From the NCBI RefSeq assembly GCF_003289925.1, contig NZ_QLZQ01000002.1:1-51281 (forward strand): 51,281 nucleotides of DNA. Direction: 5' to 3'. The position numbers were made by a program, and so were the translations under genes. This DNA comes from Planococcus maitriensis. Lineage in GTDB: Bacteria; Bacillota; Bacilli; Bacillales_A; Planococcaceae. Under the pieces are notes generated by a model. The model searched no databases and was not told the DNA's origin. It saw only the letters and a program-made list of their open reading frames with translations. Below, piece by piece: positions 42,113 through 50,515 of the stretch; positions within the stretch are counted from its first letter, which is position 1, and each line of letters starts with the position of its first letter.

Positions 42113-43132
42113 TCATCCGAATAATTGATGATAAAACTTCCGACCCTCCGCGATGCTGCCAATGCCGTGGATCAATAAGCGCCCGTCAGCAAACAAGACA
42201 GCCCTTTTGCCAAAAACCTTTAGTTCGACAAAATAAGGCGTACGCCTGGTCTGGGCATCAAGACGCTGCCCGATGGATTCCGCATCTGCCAATCCCACAC
42301 GGCGTTTTGGGTCGGGCAGTACCTGGACTGCCTGTCTTCCGCACAGGACAGCATAAGTGCCGGATTTATCGTTGTGCAGTGCCGGAAATACGGGTTCAGG
42401 ACCGCAAGTTTCGCAAGCTTCATTCTGTATGCGGGATACGCCGATATCCCATTGCGAATTATCCCATAAATTAAAGTGATGCACTTTTTTCCTCATCGAG
42501 TCGCGATTGCTGCTCATCCATTTAAGCGCTTCCGTACATTGGAGCGCTGCAGTGATTTGTACGGCAGTGGGAATGATGCCAGCTGTATCGCAGGTTTCAT
42601 TGAGCGTGGGCAATACCGGCAGCAAGCATCGGAAACACGCGGTTTCACCTGGGATAAAAGGGAAAACAACTCCAGAACTTCCGACACAAGCACCGTAGAT
42701 CCAAGGAATGTGATGTTTTACTGATACATCGTTGATCAAGAGGCGGGTTTCGAAATTATCGGTGGCATCCATAACCACCATACTGGCATCAGCGATTTTT
42801 TCCATCAAAGGCCCGTCAAGATGAGCCAGATACGTATGGAGTTTGAGGTCGCTGCGAATCGCCTTTAACCTGTTCTTTGCCGCCTCGACTTTGGGCATCA
42901 TGTGTTCTGCATCTTTTTCGGTGAATAATTGCTGTCGTTGAAGGTTGGACAATTCCACATAATCCCGATCGACCAAATGAATTTCGCCGACGCCGGCTCT
43001 CGCTAAAGTTTCGGCAATTGCAGAACCCAAGGCGCCACACCCGATGATGCTTACCACTGATTGGTTGAGGGCTTGTTGCCCAGTAATGCCGATCGGTTTA
43101 AATAGTTCCTGTCTGGAATAGCGATTGGCCAA
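42113..43132 (-). CDS. moeB: ThiF/MoeB-family adenylyltransferase
   Basis: 339 aa. IIGCGALGSAIAETLARAGVGEIHLVDRDYVELSNLQRQ (ATP site), DATDNFETRLLIND, and zinc cysteines in CFRCLLP and CETCGPEP. It activates the MoaD C-terminus. A ~75-residue C-terminal extension is like a small MoaD/ThiS-related or rhodanese-replacing tail rather than a full rhodanese. TTG 43132 has AAAGGAGG 8 bases upstream. Cotranscribed with narK (39-base gap). ThiF for thiamine is the alternative, but context favours Moco. Confidence 0.88.
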   Translation of the reverse strand: MANRYSRQELFKPIGITGQQALNQSVVSIIGCGALGSAIAETLARAGVGEIHLVDRDYVELSNLQRQQLFTEKDAEHMMPKVEAAKNRLKAIRSDLKLHTYLAHLDGPLMEKIADASMVVMDATDNFETRLLINDVSVKHHIPWIYGACVGSSGVVFPFIPGETACFRCLLPVLPTLNETCDTAGIIPTAVQITAALQCTEALKWMSSNRDSMRKKVHHFNLWDNSQWDIGVSRIQNEACETCGPEPVFPALHNDKSGTYAVLCGRQAVQVLPDPKRRVGLADAESIGQRLDAQTRRTPYFVELKVFGKRAVLFADGRLLIHGIGSIAEGRKFYHQLFG

Positions 43133-43171
43133 AAAGTGGCCCTCCTTTCCTTTACTGGTTCATGGCTTCAT

Positions 43172-44683
43172 TTAGAAGCCGCTTTTCTTGTTGTATTCGG
43201 AAGTGATGTCGGTAAAGGTGCCGACGTAGCGGACCACTTCACCGGTATCATCTTTTACCGCACTGATGTTCAGCCACTGTAGGTATTCTTCCCCATTTTT
43301 GCGCTTGTTCCAAATTTCGCCTTGCCACATGTCCTTTTCCTTAATTTCCTTCCACATGTTCCGGTAAAATTCGCTGGTCTGTTTCCCCGATTTCATAATA
43401 CTTGGATTCTGGCCGATCACTTCTTCTTTTTCAAAGCCCGTTAATTTGCTGAAAGCAGGATTGACTGTACGGATATTCCCTGAAGTGTCGGTGACGAGAA
43501 TCCCTTGTCCGGTCGAATTAAACACTTCCCCAGCCAATAGCAGTCGGTCTTGATAATACATCCAGACAACCAGCACCAAACTGGCCAAAGCAACCTGGGA
43601 CAATAACATAAAGCCGATTGAATATTGCCCAGTCAGCGAAAAGATGATAGACAGCATAATCGGAGGGAAGAAACCGCCAAGGCCGCCCATCATCGAAACG
43701 ATGCCGTTTACGATGCCAGCCTGCTTATTGAAGTAAAAAGGCACTAATTTGAAAATGACCCCATTGCCGATTCCCGCACTCACGGCAATGGCGAGGCTGC
43801 CCACTGTATACAAGCCAATGGATGGTGAAAAGGCCAAAACGATAGCCGCCACAGTGTAGATGAAGAAAGTCCCTATTAGCAGCAATAAGGGTTGAAGTCG
43901 GTCTCCGAGCCAGCCGCCGACCGGGCGCAGGAAGGTGGCGACCGCGATAAAGCCTGCTGTCCGCATCCCGGCATCCACTTTTTCCAGCCCGAAATTATTC
44001 ACCAGGAAATTCGGCAAATAAATGGTGAACGCAACAAAAGATCCGAACGTGATGAAATAAAACAGCGAAAAGAACCATAATTTTTCATTCTTGTATACGC
44101 TTTTGATTTGCTCAAGTATAGGGGTCTTCACTTTGGTTTCATGGCGGTCGCCAAAGAAAAAGTTCAGTAATGCAAAAACGATAAGTAGCACAAGGAATAA
44201 TTTAACAGTAGCGGACCAGCCGATCTGGGTTGCAATCAAAGGCGTTGAAAATGTGGTAATGGCCGTCCCGATATTACCTGCACCATAAATGCCGTTTACA
44301 AGACCATGTTTCTCTTTCGGGTAATATTTCGGCAATGACGTAACCCCGACAGAAAACACCGCTCCGCCTATCCCCAGGAACAAGCCCCCGATAATCAAAT
44401 CTGTAAAAGAAGAAGCTTCACTGATATAGAATACCGGAAACAATAACAGGATAAAGCTAATCAAAAATATAATTCGTGCCCCAAACATATTGGCGTAATA
44501 CCCCATGGGAATCCGAAGTATGGAACCAAGCACCACAGGGACAGCGGTCACCATGGCCAATCGTTCAGGCGGGATCGTAATGTCCTCGCTGATGAAGGGG
44601 ATTAACGAGGAGATAATCACCCATACCATAAATCCTACTACCAAGTTCATGGTTTGAAGCGGCAACTGCACTTTCTTAATCAT
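43172..44683 (-). CDS. narK: Nitrate/nitrite transporter NarK with C-terminal PAS domain
   Basis: 503 aa. Residues 1-~380 are a 12-helix MFS carrier of the nitrate/nitrite porter group: LRIPMGYYANMFG, the nitrate signature GAGNIGTAITTF, and RPVGGWLGDRL. Residues ~383-497 form a PAS domain: GEVFNSTGQGILVTDTSG, NPAFSKLTGFEKEEVIGQNP, WQGEIWNKRKNGEEYLQWL, and the closing VGTFTDIT. Normal NarK proteins end near residue 400, so this is a transporter-sensor fusion. AAGGTGA precedes the ATG by 7 bases. Upstream region has NreC-type palindromes. First gene of narK-moeB-moaB. Confidence 0.92.
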   Translation of the reverse strand: MIKKVQLPLQTMNLVVGFMVWVIISSLIPFISEDITIPPERLAMVTAVPVVLGSILRIPMGYYANMFGARIIFLISFILLLFPVFYISEASSFTDLIIGGLFLGIGGAVFSVGVTSLPKYYPKEKHGLVNGIYGAGNIGTAITTFSTPLIATQIGWSATVKLFLVLLIVFALLNFFFGDRHETKVKTPILEQIKSVYKNEKLWFFSLFYFITFGSFVAFTIYLPNFLVNNFGLEKVDAGMRTAGFIAVATFLRPVGGWLGDRLQPLLLLIGTFFIYTVAAIVLAFSPSIGLYTVGSLAIAVSAGIGNGVIFKLVPFYFNKQAGIVNGIVSMMGGLGGFFPPIMLSIIFSLTGQYSIGFMLLSQVALASLVLVVWMYYQDRLLLAGEVFNSTGQGILVTDTSGNIRTVNPAFSKLTGFEKEEVIGQNPSIMKSGKQTSEFYRNMWKEIKEKDMWQGEIWNKRKNGEEYLQWLNISAVKDDTGEVVRYVGTFTDITSEYNKKSGF

Positions 44684-44743
44684 TCATATCACCTTTTCCG
44701 CAAAATTTTTCTTTACGAGTGTTGATGTCGATTCCCTGCCTTA

Positions 44744-44808
44744 ATTGTAGCTCTAATGGAAGTGCATATTAATAAGGGAGTCCCCTTACCATCTAGGGAG
44801 AAACCCTA
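44744..44808 (-). promoter_or_regulatory. narK promoter with NreC-type boxes
   Basis: TAAGGG-AGTC-CCCTTA (44773-44788) has perfect six-base arms around N4, matching the staphylococcal NreC box TAGGG-N4-CCCTA in form. TAGGG-N5-CCCTA (44794-44808) is a second copy with one extra spacer base. On the minus strand TTAATA (44772-44767), 17 bases, TACAAT (44749-44744) form the likely promoter, so the first box abuts the -35, as expected for an activator. Confidence 0.72.
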
Positions 44809-44888
44809 AAAAGTGATGGCAAGCAGCCCGTTAAAAGGAATGACCAACTCCTCTACAGCTTTCGGCCCCGAGGATTGAGCTCAAGGCA

Positions 44889-44923
44889 AAAAAAAATAAC
44901 CGCTCTCCACTGGAGGCGGTTAT
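44889..44923 (-). terminator. Terminator of nar-nre-hemerythrin operon
   Basis: AATAACCGC (44894-44902) pairs with GCGGTTATT (44915-44923), inner CTCC/GGAG; on the minus strand a long T-run follows. Confidence 0.85.
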
Positions 44924-44926
44924 TGT

Positions 44927-45454
44927 TTATGTAATCAATGTATTCATTTTTGCGTAAAGTTCATCTTGATCTACGGCTTTCATCAATTTTTCAGCCATCG
45001 GGAACAACACGGTTTCCTCTTTAACAAAATGAATGGTCAGCACTTCAAAGGCTTCCCCTGCGTCTTTTGCGACCGCTTGCATATCCTCCAGGCTCATGAT
45101 ATCGATATTGCCCCGGGTATGATGAAAAAAATGTCCGATATAGCCATCGATTTCCTGATGTTCTTCCTGAATCCCCATGAGCGGCCCTTGTTCAAAACCG
45201 ATGTAGGTGCCGAGAACCGGAAAGAAATGTTCTTCTTCTTTATCTGTATGATTCTTTAACGGTTCCACAAATTCATAAAGTTTTTGGCGCAGCGTCTTTA
45301 ACCGTTCACGGCCCTTTTCCAAACTCATGTCCTTTTCTTCGAATTCCCGCACAATGGCATGCCAGTCTTCCATCAAGTAAGATAAATAACGGTGTTCATT
45401 TTCGAGCAGCCGCATTCCAGGCTCTGTAAATCGCAATTCTGTTGGTTTTGCCAT
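44927..45454 (-). CDS. Hemerythrin HHE-domain protein
   Basis: 175 aa. Four-helix bundle with iron ligands in LLENEHRYLSYLM, PLKNHTDKEEEHFFPVLG, GIQEEHQEIDGYIGHFFHH and LTIHFVKEETVLFPMAE. It binds a di-iron site and could sense or detoxify oxygen or NO. Start ATG 45454 with GGGAGGGG upstream. It follows nreC by 19 bases and ends the operon; the usual staphylococcal nreABC lacks this gene. Confidence 0.87.
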   Translation of the reverse strand: MAKPTELRFTEPGMRLLENEHRYLSYLMEDWHAIVREFEEKDMSLEKGRERLKTLRQKLYEFVEPLKNHTDKEEEHFFPVLGTYIGFEQGPLMGIQEEHQEIDGYIGHFFHHTRGNIDIMSLEDMQAVAKDAGEAFEVLTIHFVKEETVLFPMAEKLMKAVDQDELYAKMNTLIT

Positions 45455-45473
45455 GCTTGCCCCTCCCAAAGTG

Positions 45474-46121
45474 TCAAAAGTTCAAAAGTTTTTTCTTCAA
45501 AGCGAATTCCACCAATTCAGGGCGGCTCTTCAAATGGAGTTTCTCCATGATTTTCGCTTTATGGGCTTCCACTGTTTTCACTGAAATGAATAGCTTCTGA
45601 GCAATTTCTTTATTGCCGTACCCCTTGGCGATCAAGGGCAGGACTTCGATTTCACGTTTGGATAAAAGTTCAAATGGGTCTGTTTGCTTGGCAGCGGAAT
45701 CCTTATTGACAAATTCCCTCACCAGAGATGTCGCCATCTTTGGATGGATATAAGTTCCCCCGCTGTGTATCGTCCGGATGGCGAGCAATAATTCCTCGTC
45801 TGGTGCATTTTTCAACATATAACCAGAGGCCCCATTTTTCAATACATGGAACAAATACTCTTCATCGTCATGCATCGTCAAAATCAATATCTTGGTCTCC
45901 GGAAAATCTTCTTTGATTTTCCCGGTTGCGATCAATCCGCTTTCCCCCGGCGGCATGCTCAAATCCAGCAATAAAATATCCGGTTGGTGTTTGGCCACCA
46001 TTTGATAGGCTTCGACGCCATCAGCGGCAAGCCCGATGACTTCCATGTCTTCCTGGAAATTCAAAATCATTGAGAATCCACTTCTTACGATTGCGTGATC
46101 ATCAGCTATGACAATTTTCAT
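45474..46121 (-). CDS. nreC: Nitrate-respiration response regulator NreC
   Basis: 215 aa, NarL family. Receiver domain with [12 protein letters not shown] and phospho-Asp53 in ILLLDLSMP, then a LuxR-type HTH ([43 protein letters not shown]). Phosphorylated by NreB; activates nar genes. ATGA overlap with nreB. Confidence 0.94.
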   Translation of the reverse strand: MKIVIADDHAIVRSGFSMILNFQEDMEVIGLAADGVEAYQMVAKHQPDILLLDLSMPPGESGLIATGKIKEDFPETKILILTMHDDEEYLFHVLKNGASGYMLKNAPDEELLLAIRTIHSGGTYIHPKMATSLVREFVNKDSAAKQTDPFELLSKREIEVLPLIAKGYGNKEIAQKLFISVKTVEAHKAKIMEKLHLKSRPELVEFALKKKLLNF

Positions 46122-47182
46122 CGTGTCTCCCCAGCCTTTCCGATAGGAACGAGCAAGTGCACGGTCGTTCCTTTTCCTGGTTCTGAGAAAATATCAACCC
46201 TGCCGCCCACAAGGTCTGCGCGTTCTTTCATCCCATACAAGCCCAGGCCCGTTCCGCGCGGGTTTTCACCTTGTTTGAAACCGACTCCATGATCTTTCAC
46301 AATCAATTGGAGAAAATCATCCTTCTTGAATAGCGAAACCTTCAATTCCTCCACGAAAGCGTATTTAATCGAATTCAATACCGCTTCCTGGCACACCCGA
46401 TAGAAAACCGTTTCAATTTCGTTTCCATAGCGTTTTTTATGGATATCTGCCTTGAATTCGACCGTGATGCCATAACTTTCTTCGATTCGTTTGAAATGCG
46501 AGCGAAAAGCGGCCTCAAGACCGAAGTCATCGAGTGCAGCAGGGCGCAGTTCGACTGATAAGTTACGGATGTCATCCAAAAGCCGTGTCAAAGTTACTTT
46601 GGTATCTTCCGTTTTCTCCAGTATTTCTTGGCCGCCCTTCATATACTTAAGTGCACGCAATTCAATCACTGCACTCAGCAATTCCTGGGCGACACTGTCA
46701 TGCAACTCGCGGGAAATCCGTTTCCGTTCATTTTCTTGAGCTTCAATGACATGTTTCATCATCGTATTTTGATGCAATTGTTTTTGGGTTTTAAATTGGA
46801 CGCTTAAATCGCGCAACATGAAAACGCGTATGCCGTTTTCCGGGTCGATGCTGTGAAAGGTTGCCGCATATGGTACAACCCCTTTATCTTTGGTTTCCAA
46901 AAACACTTGAAAAGACGAAAAATCTTCTGGTTGTGTGCTGCTCAGGTAACAGTTTATGCAGGTCTGGATTTCTGTCGAGCTCGTGTACCCTCTGCAAGCC
47001 CGGCAAATTGCAAGTTCGGCTCCCTTCTGGAGCTGTTCTAAGACGGTCGCATCTATGATTTTTTCTGCAGCAGGATTAAGGGAAAGGATTTTGCCTTCGC
47101 GGTCGAAGAAGAAAATAGCTTCCGTGCTATTCGTAAACATTTTCAACATCAATTCAAGTCGGAGATCTTTATTCGCCGGCAT
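46118..47182 (-). CDS. nreB: Oxygen-sensing histidine kinase NreB
   Basis: 354 aa, cytoplasmic. N-terminal PAS with four cysteines in C-x2-C-x11-C-x2-C spacing (ICRACRG and TCINCYL, residues 60-78), the oxygen-labile [4Fe-4S] site of NreB. Then HisKA_3 with phospho-His161 in [11 protein letters not shown] and HATPase ([25 protein letters not shown]). Start ATG 47182 overlaps the nreA stop; a TTG one codon earlier is possible. Confidence 0.95.
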   Translation of the reverse strand: MPANKDLRLELMLKMFTNSTEAIFFFDREGKILSLNPAAEKIIDATVLEQLQKGAELAICRACRGYTSSTEIQTCINCYLSSTQPEDFSSFQVFLETKDKGVVPYAATFHSIDPENGIRVFMLRDLSVQFKTQKQLHQNTMMKHVIEAQENERKRISRELHDSVAQELLSAVIELRALKYMKGGQEILEKTEDTKVTLTRLLDDIRNLSVELRPAALDDFGLEAAFRSHFKRIEESYGITVEFKADIHKKRYGNEIETVFYRVCQEAVLNSIKYAFVEELKVSLFKKDDFLQLIVKDHGVGFKQGENPRGTGLGLYGMKERADLVGGRVDIFSEPGKGTTVHLLVPIGKAGETR

Positions 47183-47643
47183 CAATTCAGCATCAATTCC
47201 TTTCCGTCCAGATTCCCGATCCCTTTGGCCGCTGTCTGAATTAAGATTTGAAGCTTTTCATCCGACATTCTATCAGCTTCCCGATAGCCGCCCAATAATA
47301 CGCCAGCAACCCTGCCATTATGCCAGATCGGCACAGCGCCCATGCTTCTGAGATTCTCGAATACCAGAATTGGATAGTTAAACAGATCTTCACGTTGCTC
47401 GAATTCACTGCGGTTTTTAATCATTAAAGGTTTCCCGGTTTTGAAAACCGTTCCCGCAATGCCTTTTCCGGAATGGAGCACCACTTTTTTGATCCGATTG
47501 CTTAAATTTCCGGATGTATATTTCCATTTCAAGACGTACTGATTTTCCGCTGGCTCGACAAGTGCAATGGCAACAAAGTCAAAATTATGTTCTACCTGAA
47601 ACTGTTGTAGTTGGGTTTCATGGTCGGCATTGTTTTTCATCAT
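47182..47643 (-). CDS. nreA: Nitrate receptor NreA (GAF domain)
   Basis: 153 aa, single GAF domain: FDFVAIALVEPAENQYVLKWKY, SGKGIAGTVFKTGKPLM, IPIW-type segment GAVPIWHNGRVAGVLLGG. NreA binds nitrate and releases NreB from inhibition. AGGAGATTGA precedes the ATG. Located directly after narI. Confidence 0.93.
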   Translation of the reverse strand: MMKNNADHETQLQQFQVEHNFDFVAIALVEPAENQYVLKWKYTSGNLSNRIKKVVLHSGKGIAGTVFKTGKPLMIKNRSEFEQREDLFNYPILVFENLRSMGAVPIWHNGRVAGVLLGGYREADRMSDEKLQILIQTAAKGIGNLDGKELMLN

Positions 47644-47686
47644 TCAATCTCCTAGTTAAAAAGAAAAAGAGGATTTCTCCTCTCTT

Positions 47687-48376
47687 TCAATTTGTTGGTT
47701 TATGTCTTCTGTATAGAATATAACTTCTACCCACATAATTCAACGGGACACTCCAAACATGCACAAGGCGGGTAAACGGCCAGAAAGCGAAAATGGCAAA
47801 TCCGGTAAGGACATGGATTTGGAAAGACAAAGGCACTGCGGTCATCAATGCTGGATTTGGATTCAAGAAGAACAAACCGCGGAACCAGACGGAAATGGTC
47901 GTGCGGTAATCAAAATCAGGCTGTACTGCATTGGTGACGACTGTGGCATACATTCCCATAATAACGATAAAAAGCAGCAAGGTATTGACGGCGAGGTCGG
48001 AAAATGAGCTCAGTTGGCGCACGCTTTTCTTGGAAAAGCGGCGAAACGTCAGCAAGAACATGCCCACTAAAGTGACGAAGCCGAAAAAGCCGCCGATATA
48101 AATGGCCCCGATATGGTAGAGATGGTCGTTAACTCCCACTGCTTGCATCCATGACTTGGGGACCGCCAAGCCACCGATGTGACCGAAAATTACCGGAATG
48201 ATGCCCAGGTGGAACAATAAGCTGCCGATCATCAATTGTTTCTTTTCGATAAACTCACTCGATTTTGCCGTCCAGCTGAATTTGTCGACCCGGTAACGGT
48301 AAATATGGCCGAAAATGAAGACAGCTATACATAAATAAGGAAAAATCACCCACAAGACTTGGTTAAGTGCATTCAT
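47687..48376 (-). CDS. narI: Respiratory nitrate reductase gamma subunit
   Basis: 229 aa, five membrane helices; b-type cytochrome that takes electrons from menaquinol. Haem histidines are in VFIFGHIYRYR, FHLGIIPVIFGHIGG and at the C-terminal QIHVLTGF and TRLVHVWS. ATGA overlap with narJ. Confidence 0.95.
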   Translation of the reverse strand: MNALNQVLWVIFPYLCIAVFIFGHIYRYRVDKFSWTAKSSEFIEKKQLMIGSLLFHLGIIPVIFGHIGGLAVPKSWMQAVGVNDHLYHIGAIYIGGFFGFVTLVGMFLLTFRRFSKKSVRQLSSFSDLAVNTLLLFIVIMGMYATVVTNAVQPDFDYRTTISVWFRGLFFLNPNPALMTAVPLSFQIHVLTGFAIFAFWPFTRLVHVWSVPLNYVGRSYILYRRHKPTN

Positions 48377-48936
48377 GCTTGGACCTCCTGCTCGATACAG
48401 GCTTTGAAGGTTTCCCGTAAGCCTTTCACCAAATGGAAATATGGACTTTCATGTTTTTTCAATGATTGCAGCAAGTGGAAGGTGCCATCTTCGAGAACGG
48501 CAATCAGCATGCTGAAGCTTTGTTCAGAGCGTGGATCCCCCAACCATTCTGCAGCGTAAAGAAATTCGCACATGAGCGGCAAGAAATCCGACAGCTCGGA
48601 TTCGGGCATCTCCAGCCCGAACATTTCATAAAGAACTTTCAGTTTTGCCAGCATCTGCCCGCGTTCTTTGGCATCCTCAAATTTGAAATACGTCATGAAC
48701 AGCGTGCAGTCTTTTTGGAAGTCGAAGGTATCGGTATACATTTCCTGTATTTCATCCAAGCTATAATCGTGCATCAAGCCCCAATAATTTTGGACATGGC
48801 AGTAAGCCGGATGGTCGCTTGCAAACGATTCTTCGATCATCGATGGATGAAAATCCAATTTCTCGGGATAAGTGAGATGATGGGTAAAGAAACCGAAAGA
48901 TTCTTTGTAATGGTATAACCGCTCCAGATTAATCAC
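48373..48936 (-). CDS. narJ: Nitrate reductase assembly chaperone NarJ
   Basis: 187 aa, all-helical TorD-type chaperone for NarG maturation: FFTHHLTYPEKLDFHPS, DYSLDEIQEMYTDTFDFQKDCTLFMTYF. GTG 48936 lies inside the end of narH (8-base overlap) with GGGGGG upstream; the longer frame upstream is a narH shadow. Confidence 0.92.
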   Translation of the reverse strand: MINLERLYHYKESFGFFTHHLTYPEKLDFHPSMIEESFASDHPAYCHVQNYWGLMHDYSLDEIQEMYTDTFDFQKDCTLFMTYFKFEDAKERGQMLAKLKVLYEMFGLEMPESELSDFLPLMCEFLYAAEWLGDPRSEQSFSMLIAVLEDGTFHLLQSLKKHESPYFHLVKGLRETFKACIEQEVQA

Positions 48937-50515
48937 GCCAAATCCCCCCGTAGAAGTTCTCTTCATAAATTTCTTTTCCGGATTTCGTCGCAGTGCCGGT
49001 AGGGCTTGGGCTTGCTGGCCCACAACCATCGCATGCTCCGCCTGACTCGGTTCCCCAACCGCCCATGCCGCCGCTGTCATAGCCTTCCATTCCTTGTGCG
49101 CGGTAGGGATTGACGCGCCCTTCCCGGTGGGTGCTTGGAATGACAAACCGATCTTCATATTTTGCAATGGCAAGTAACCGGTACATCTGCTCAGTTTGAT
49201 GCGGTGTCATGCCGACACGTTCTAGTCGGCTATTATCGAACTCTTTCCCTGAAGACAAAGCACGCATATAAGAGCGCATCATCGCCATTCGTTGAAGTGA
49301 TTTTTTTACCGTTTCCGTGTCTCCGGCAGTCAACATATTCGCTAGGTACTGAATCGGTGTCCGCATTTCTTCGATTGCCGGGAAAATCATATCCGGATTT
49401 TTAATCGAATCTTTCCCTTCAAAATAATTCATGATCGGGCTGAGGGGCGGGACATACCAGACCATCGGCAATGTGCGGTATTCCGGGTGAAGCGGGAACG
49501 CTAATTGATGCTCGATCGCCAGTTTATAAACAGGCGAATTTTGTGCAGCTTCAATCCAATCCTCCGATATTCCGTCTTTTTTAGCTTGGGCGATCATTTC
49601 GGGATCGAATGGGTCGATGAATAAATCACATTGCGCTTTGTACAGATCTTTTTCATCGGGCGTGGAAGCCACTTCCAGGACACGATCGGCATCGTACAGG
49701 AGAACGCCCAAGTAACGAATGCGCCCTGTACATGTTTCTGAACAGACTGTCGGCAAGCCGGATTCAATCCGCGGGAAACAGAATGTACATTTCTCTGCTT
49801 TATTGGTCTGCCAGTTGAAGTAGACTTTTTTATATGGGCAGCCGGTCATGCAATACCGCCAGCCGCGGCATGCTTCCTGGTCCACGAGAACGATGCCGTC
49901 TTCTTCTCTTTTGTAGATGGCTCCTGAAGGGCAAGAGGCCACACAGCTCGGATTTAAGCAATGTTCACACAAGCGCGGCAAGTAGATCATGAATGATTTT
50001 TCGAAATTGAATTTAATCTCTTCTTCGATTTTTTGGATATTGGGGTCGAGCGGGCCGGTAATATGGGCACCAGCTAAATCGTCTTCCCAGTTCGGTCCCC
50101 AATCGAGATCCATCTTTTCACCGGTAATGGCCGAATGAGCCCGGGCGACCGGTGAATGTTCCGATTCCCCGGCATTGGTCAAATGCTCGTAATTATAGGT
50201 CCACGGCTCATAATAATCTTTCATTTCAGGCATATCCGGATTGTAGAAAATCTTCCCAAGCGCCACTTTCGAAAGTTTGTTTCCTGATTTCAGCTCGAGT
50301 TTGCCTTTTCGGAGCTGCCATCCCCCTTTATAGAGTTCCTGGTCTTCCCAGCGCTTTGGATAGCCGATGCCTGGCTTGGTTTCCACATTATTGAACCACA
50401 TGTATTCCGCGCCTTTTCGGTTCGTCCAAGTCGTTTTGCATGTCACGCTGCACGTATGGCAGCCGATGCATTTGTCCAGATTCATTACCATTGCTACTTG
50501 CGCTTTAATTTTCAA
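48929..50515 (-). CDS. narH: Respiratory nitrate reductase beta subunit
   Basis: 528 aa, electron-transfer subunit with four Fe-S clusters: CIGCHTCSVTCKTTW near residue 16, CEHCLNPSCVASCPSGAIY, CRGWRYCMTGCPYKKVYFNW (the Trp that makes the 3Fe cluster), and CTFCFPR. The last ~45 residues are Gly-rich with a CDGCG motif, longer than in most NarH. Overlaps narG by 11 bases. Confidence 0.96.
   Translation of the reverse strand: MKIKAQVAMVMNLDKCIGCHTCSVTCKTTWTNRKGAEYMWFNNVETKPGIGYPKRWEDQELYKGGWQLRKGKLELKSGNKLSKVALGKIFYNPDMPEMKDYYEPWTYNYEHLTNAGESEHSPVARAHSAITGEKMDLDWGPNWEDDLAGAHITGPLDPNIQKIEEEIKFNFEKSFMIYLPRLCEHCLNPSCVASCPSGAIYKREEDGIVLVDQEACRGWRYCMTGCPYKKVYFNWQTNKAEKCTFCFPRIESGLPTVCSETCTGRIRYLGVLLYDADRVLEVASTPDEKDLYKAQCDLFIDPFDPEMIAQAKKDGISEDWIEAAQNSPVYKLAIEHQLAFPLHPEYRTLPMVWYVPPLSPIMNYFEGKDSIKNPDMIFPAIEEMRTPIQYLANMLTAGDTETVKKSLQRMAMMRSYMRALSSGKEFDNSRLERVGMTPHQTEQMYRLLAIAKYEDRFVIPSTHREGRVNPYRAQGMEGYDSGGMGGWGTESGGACDGCGPASPSPTGTATKSGKEIYEENFYGGIWRD

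Noticed and set aside
43166..43182. GGCTTC/GAAGCC hairpin at the end of narK as a terminator
   Set aside because: No T-run, and moeB follows closely on the same strand; at most an mRNA processing element.
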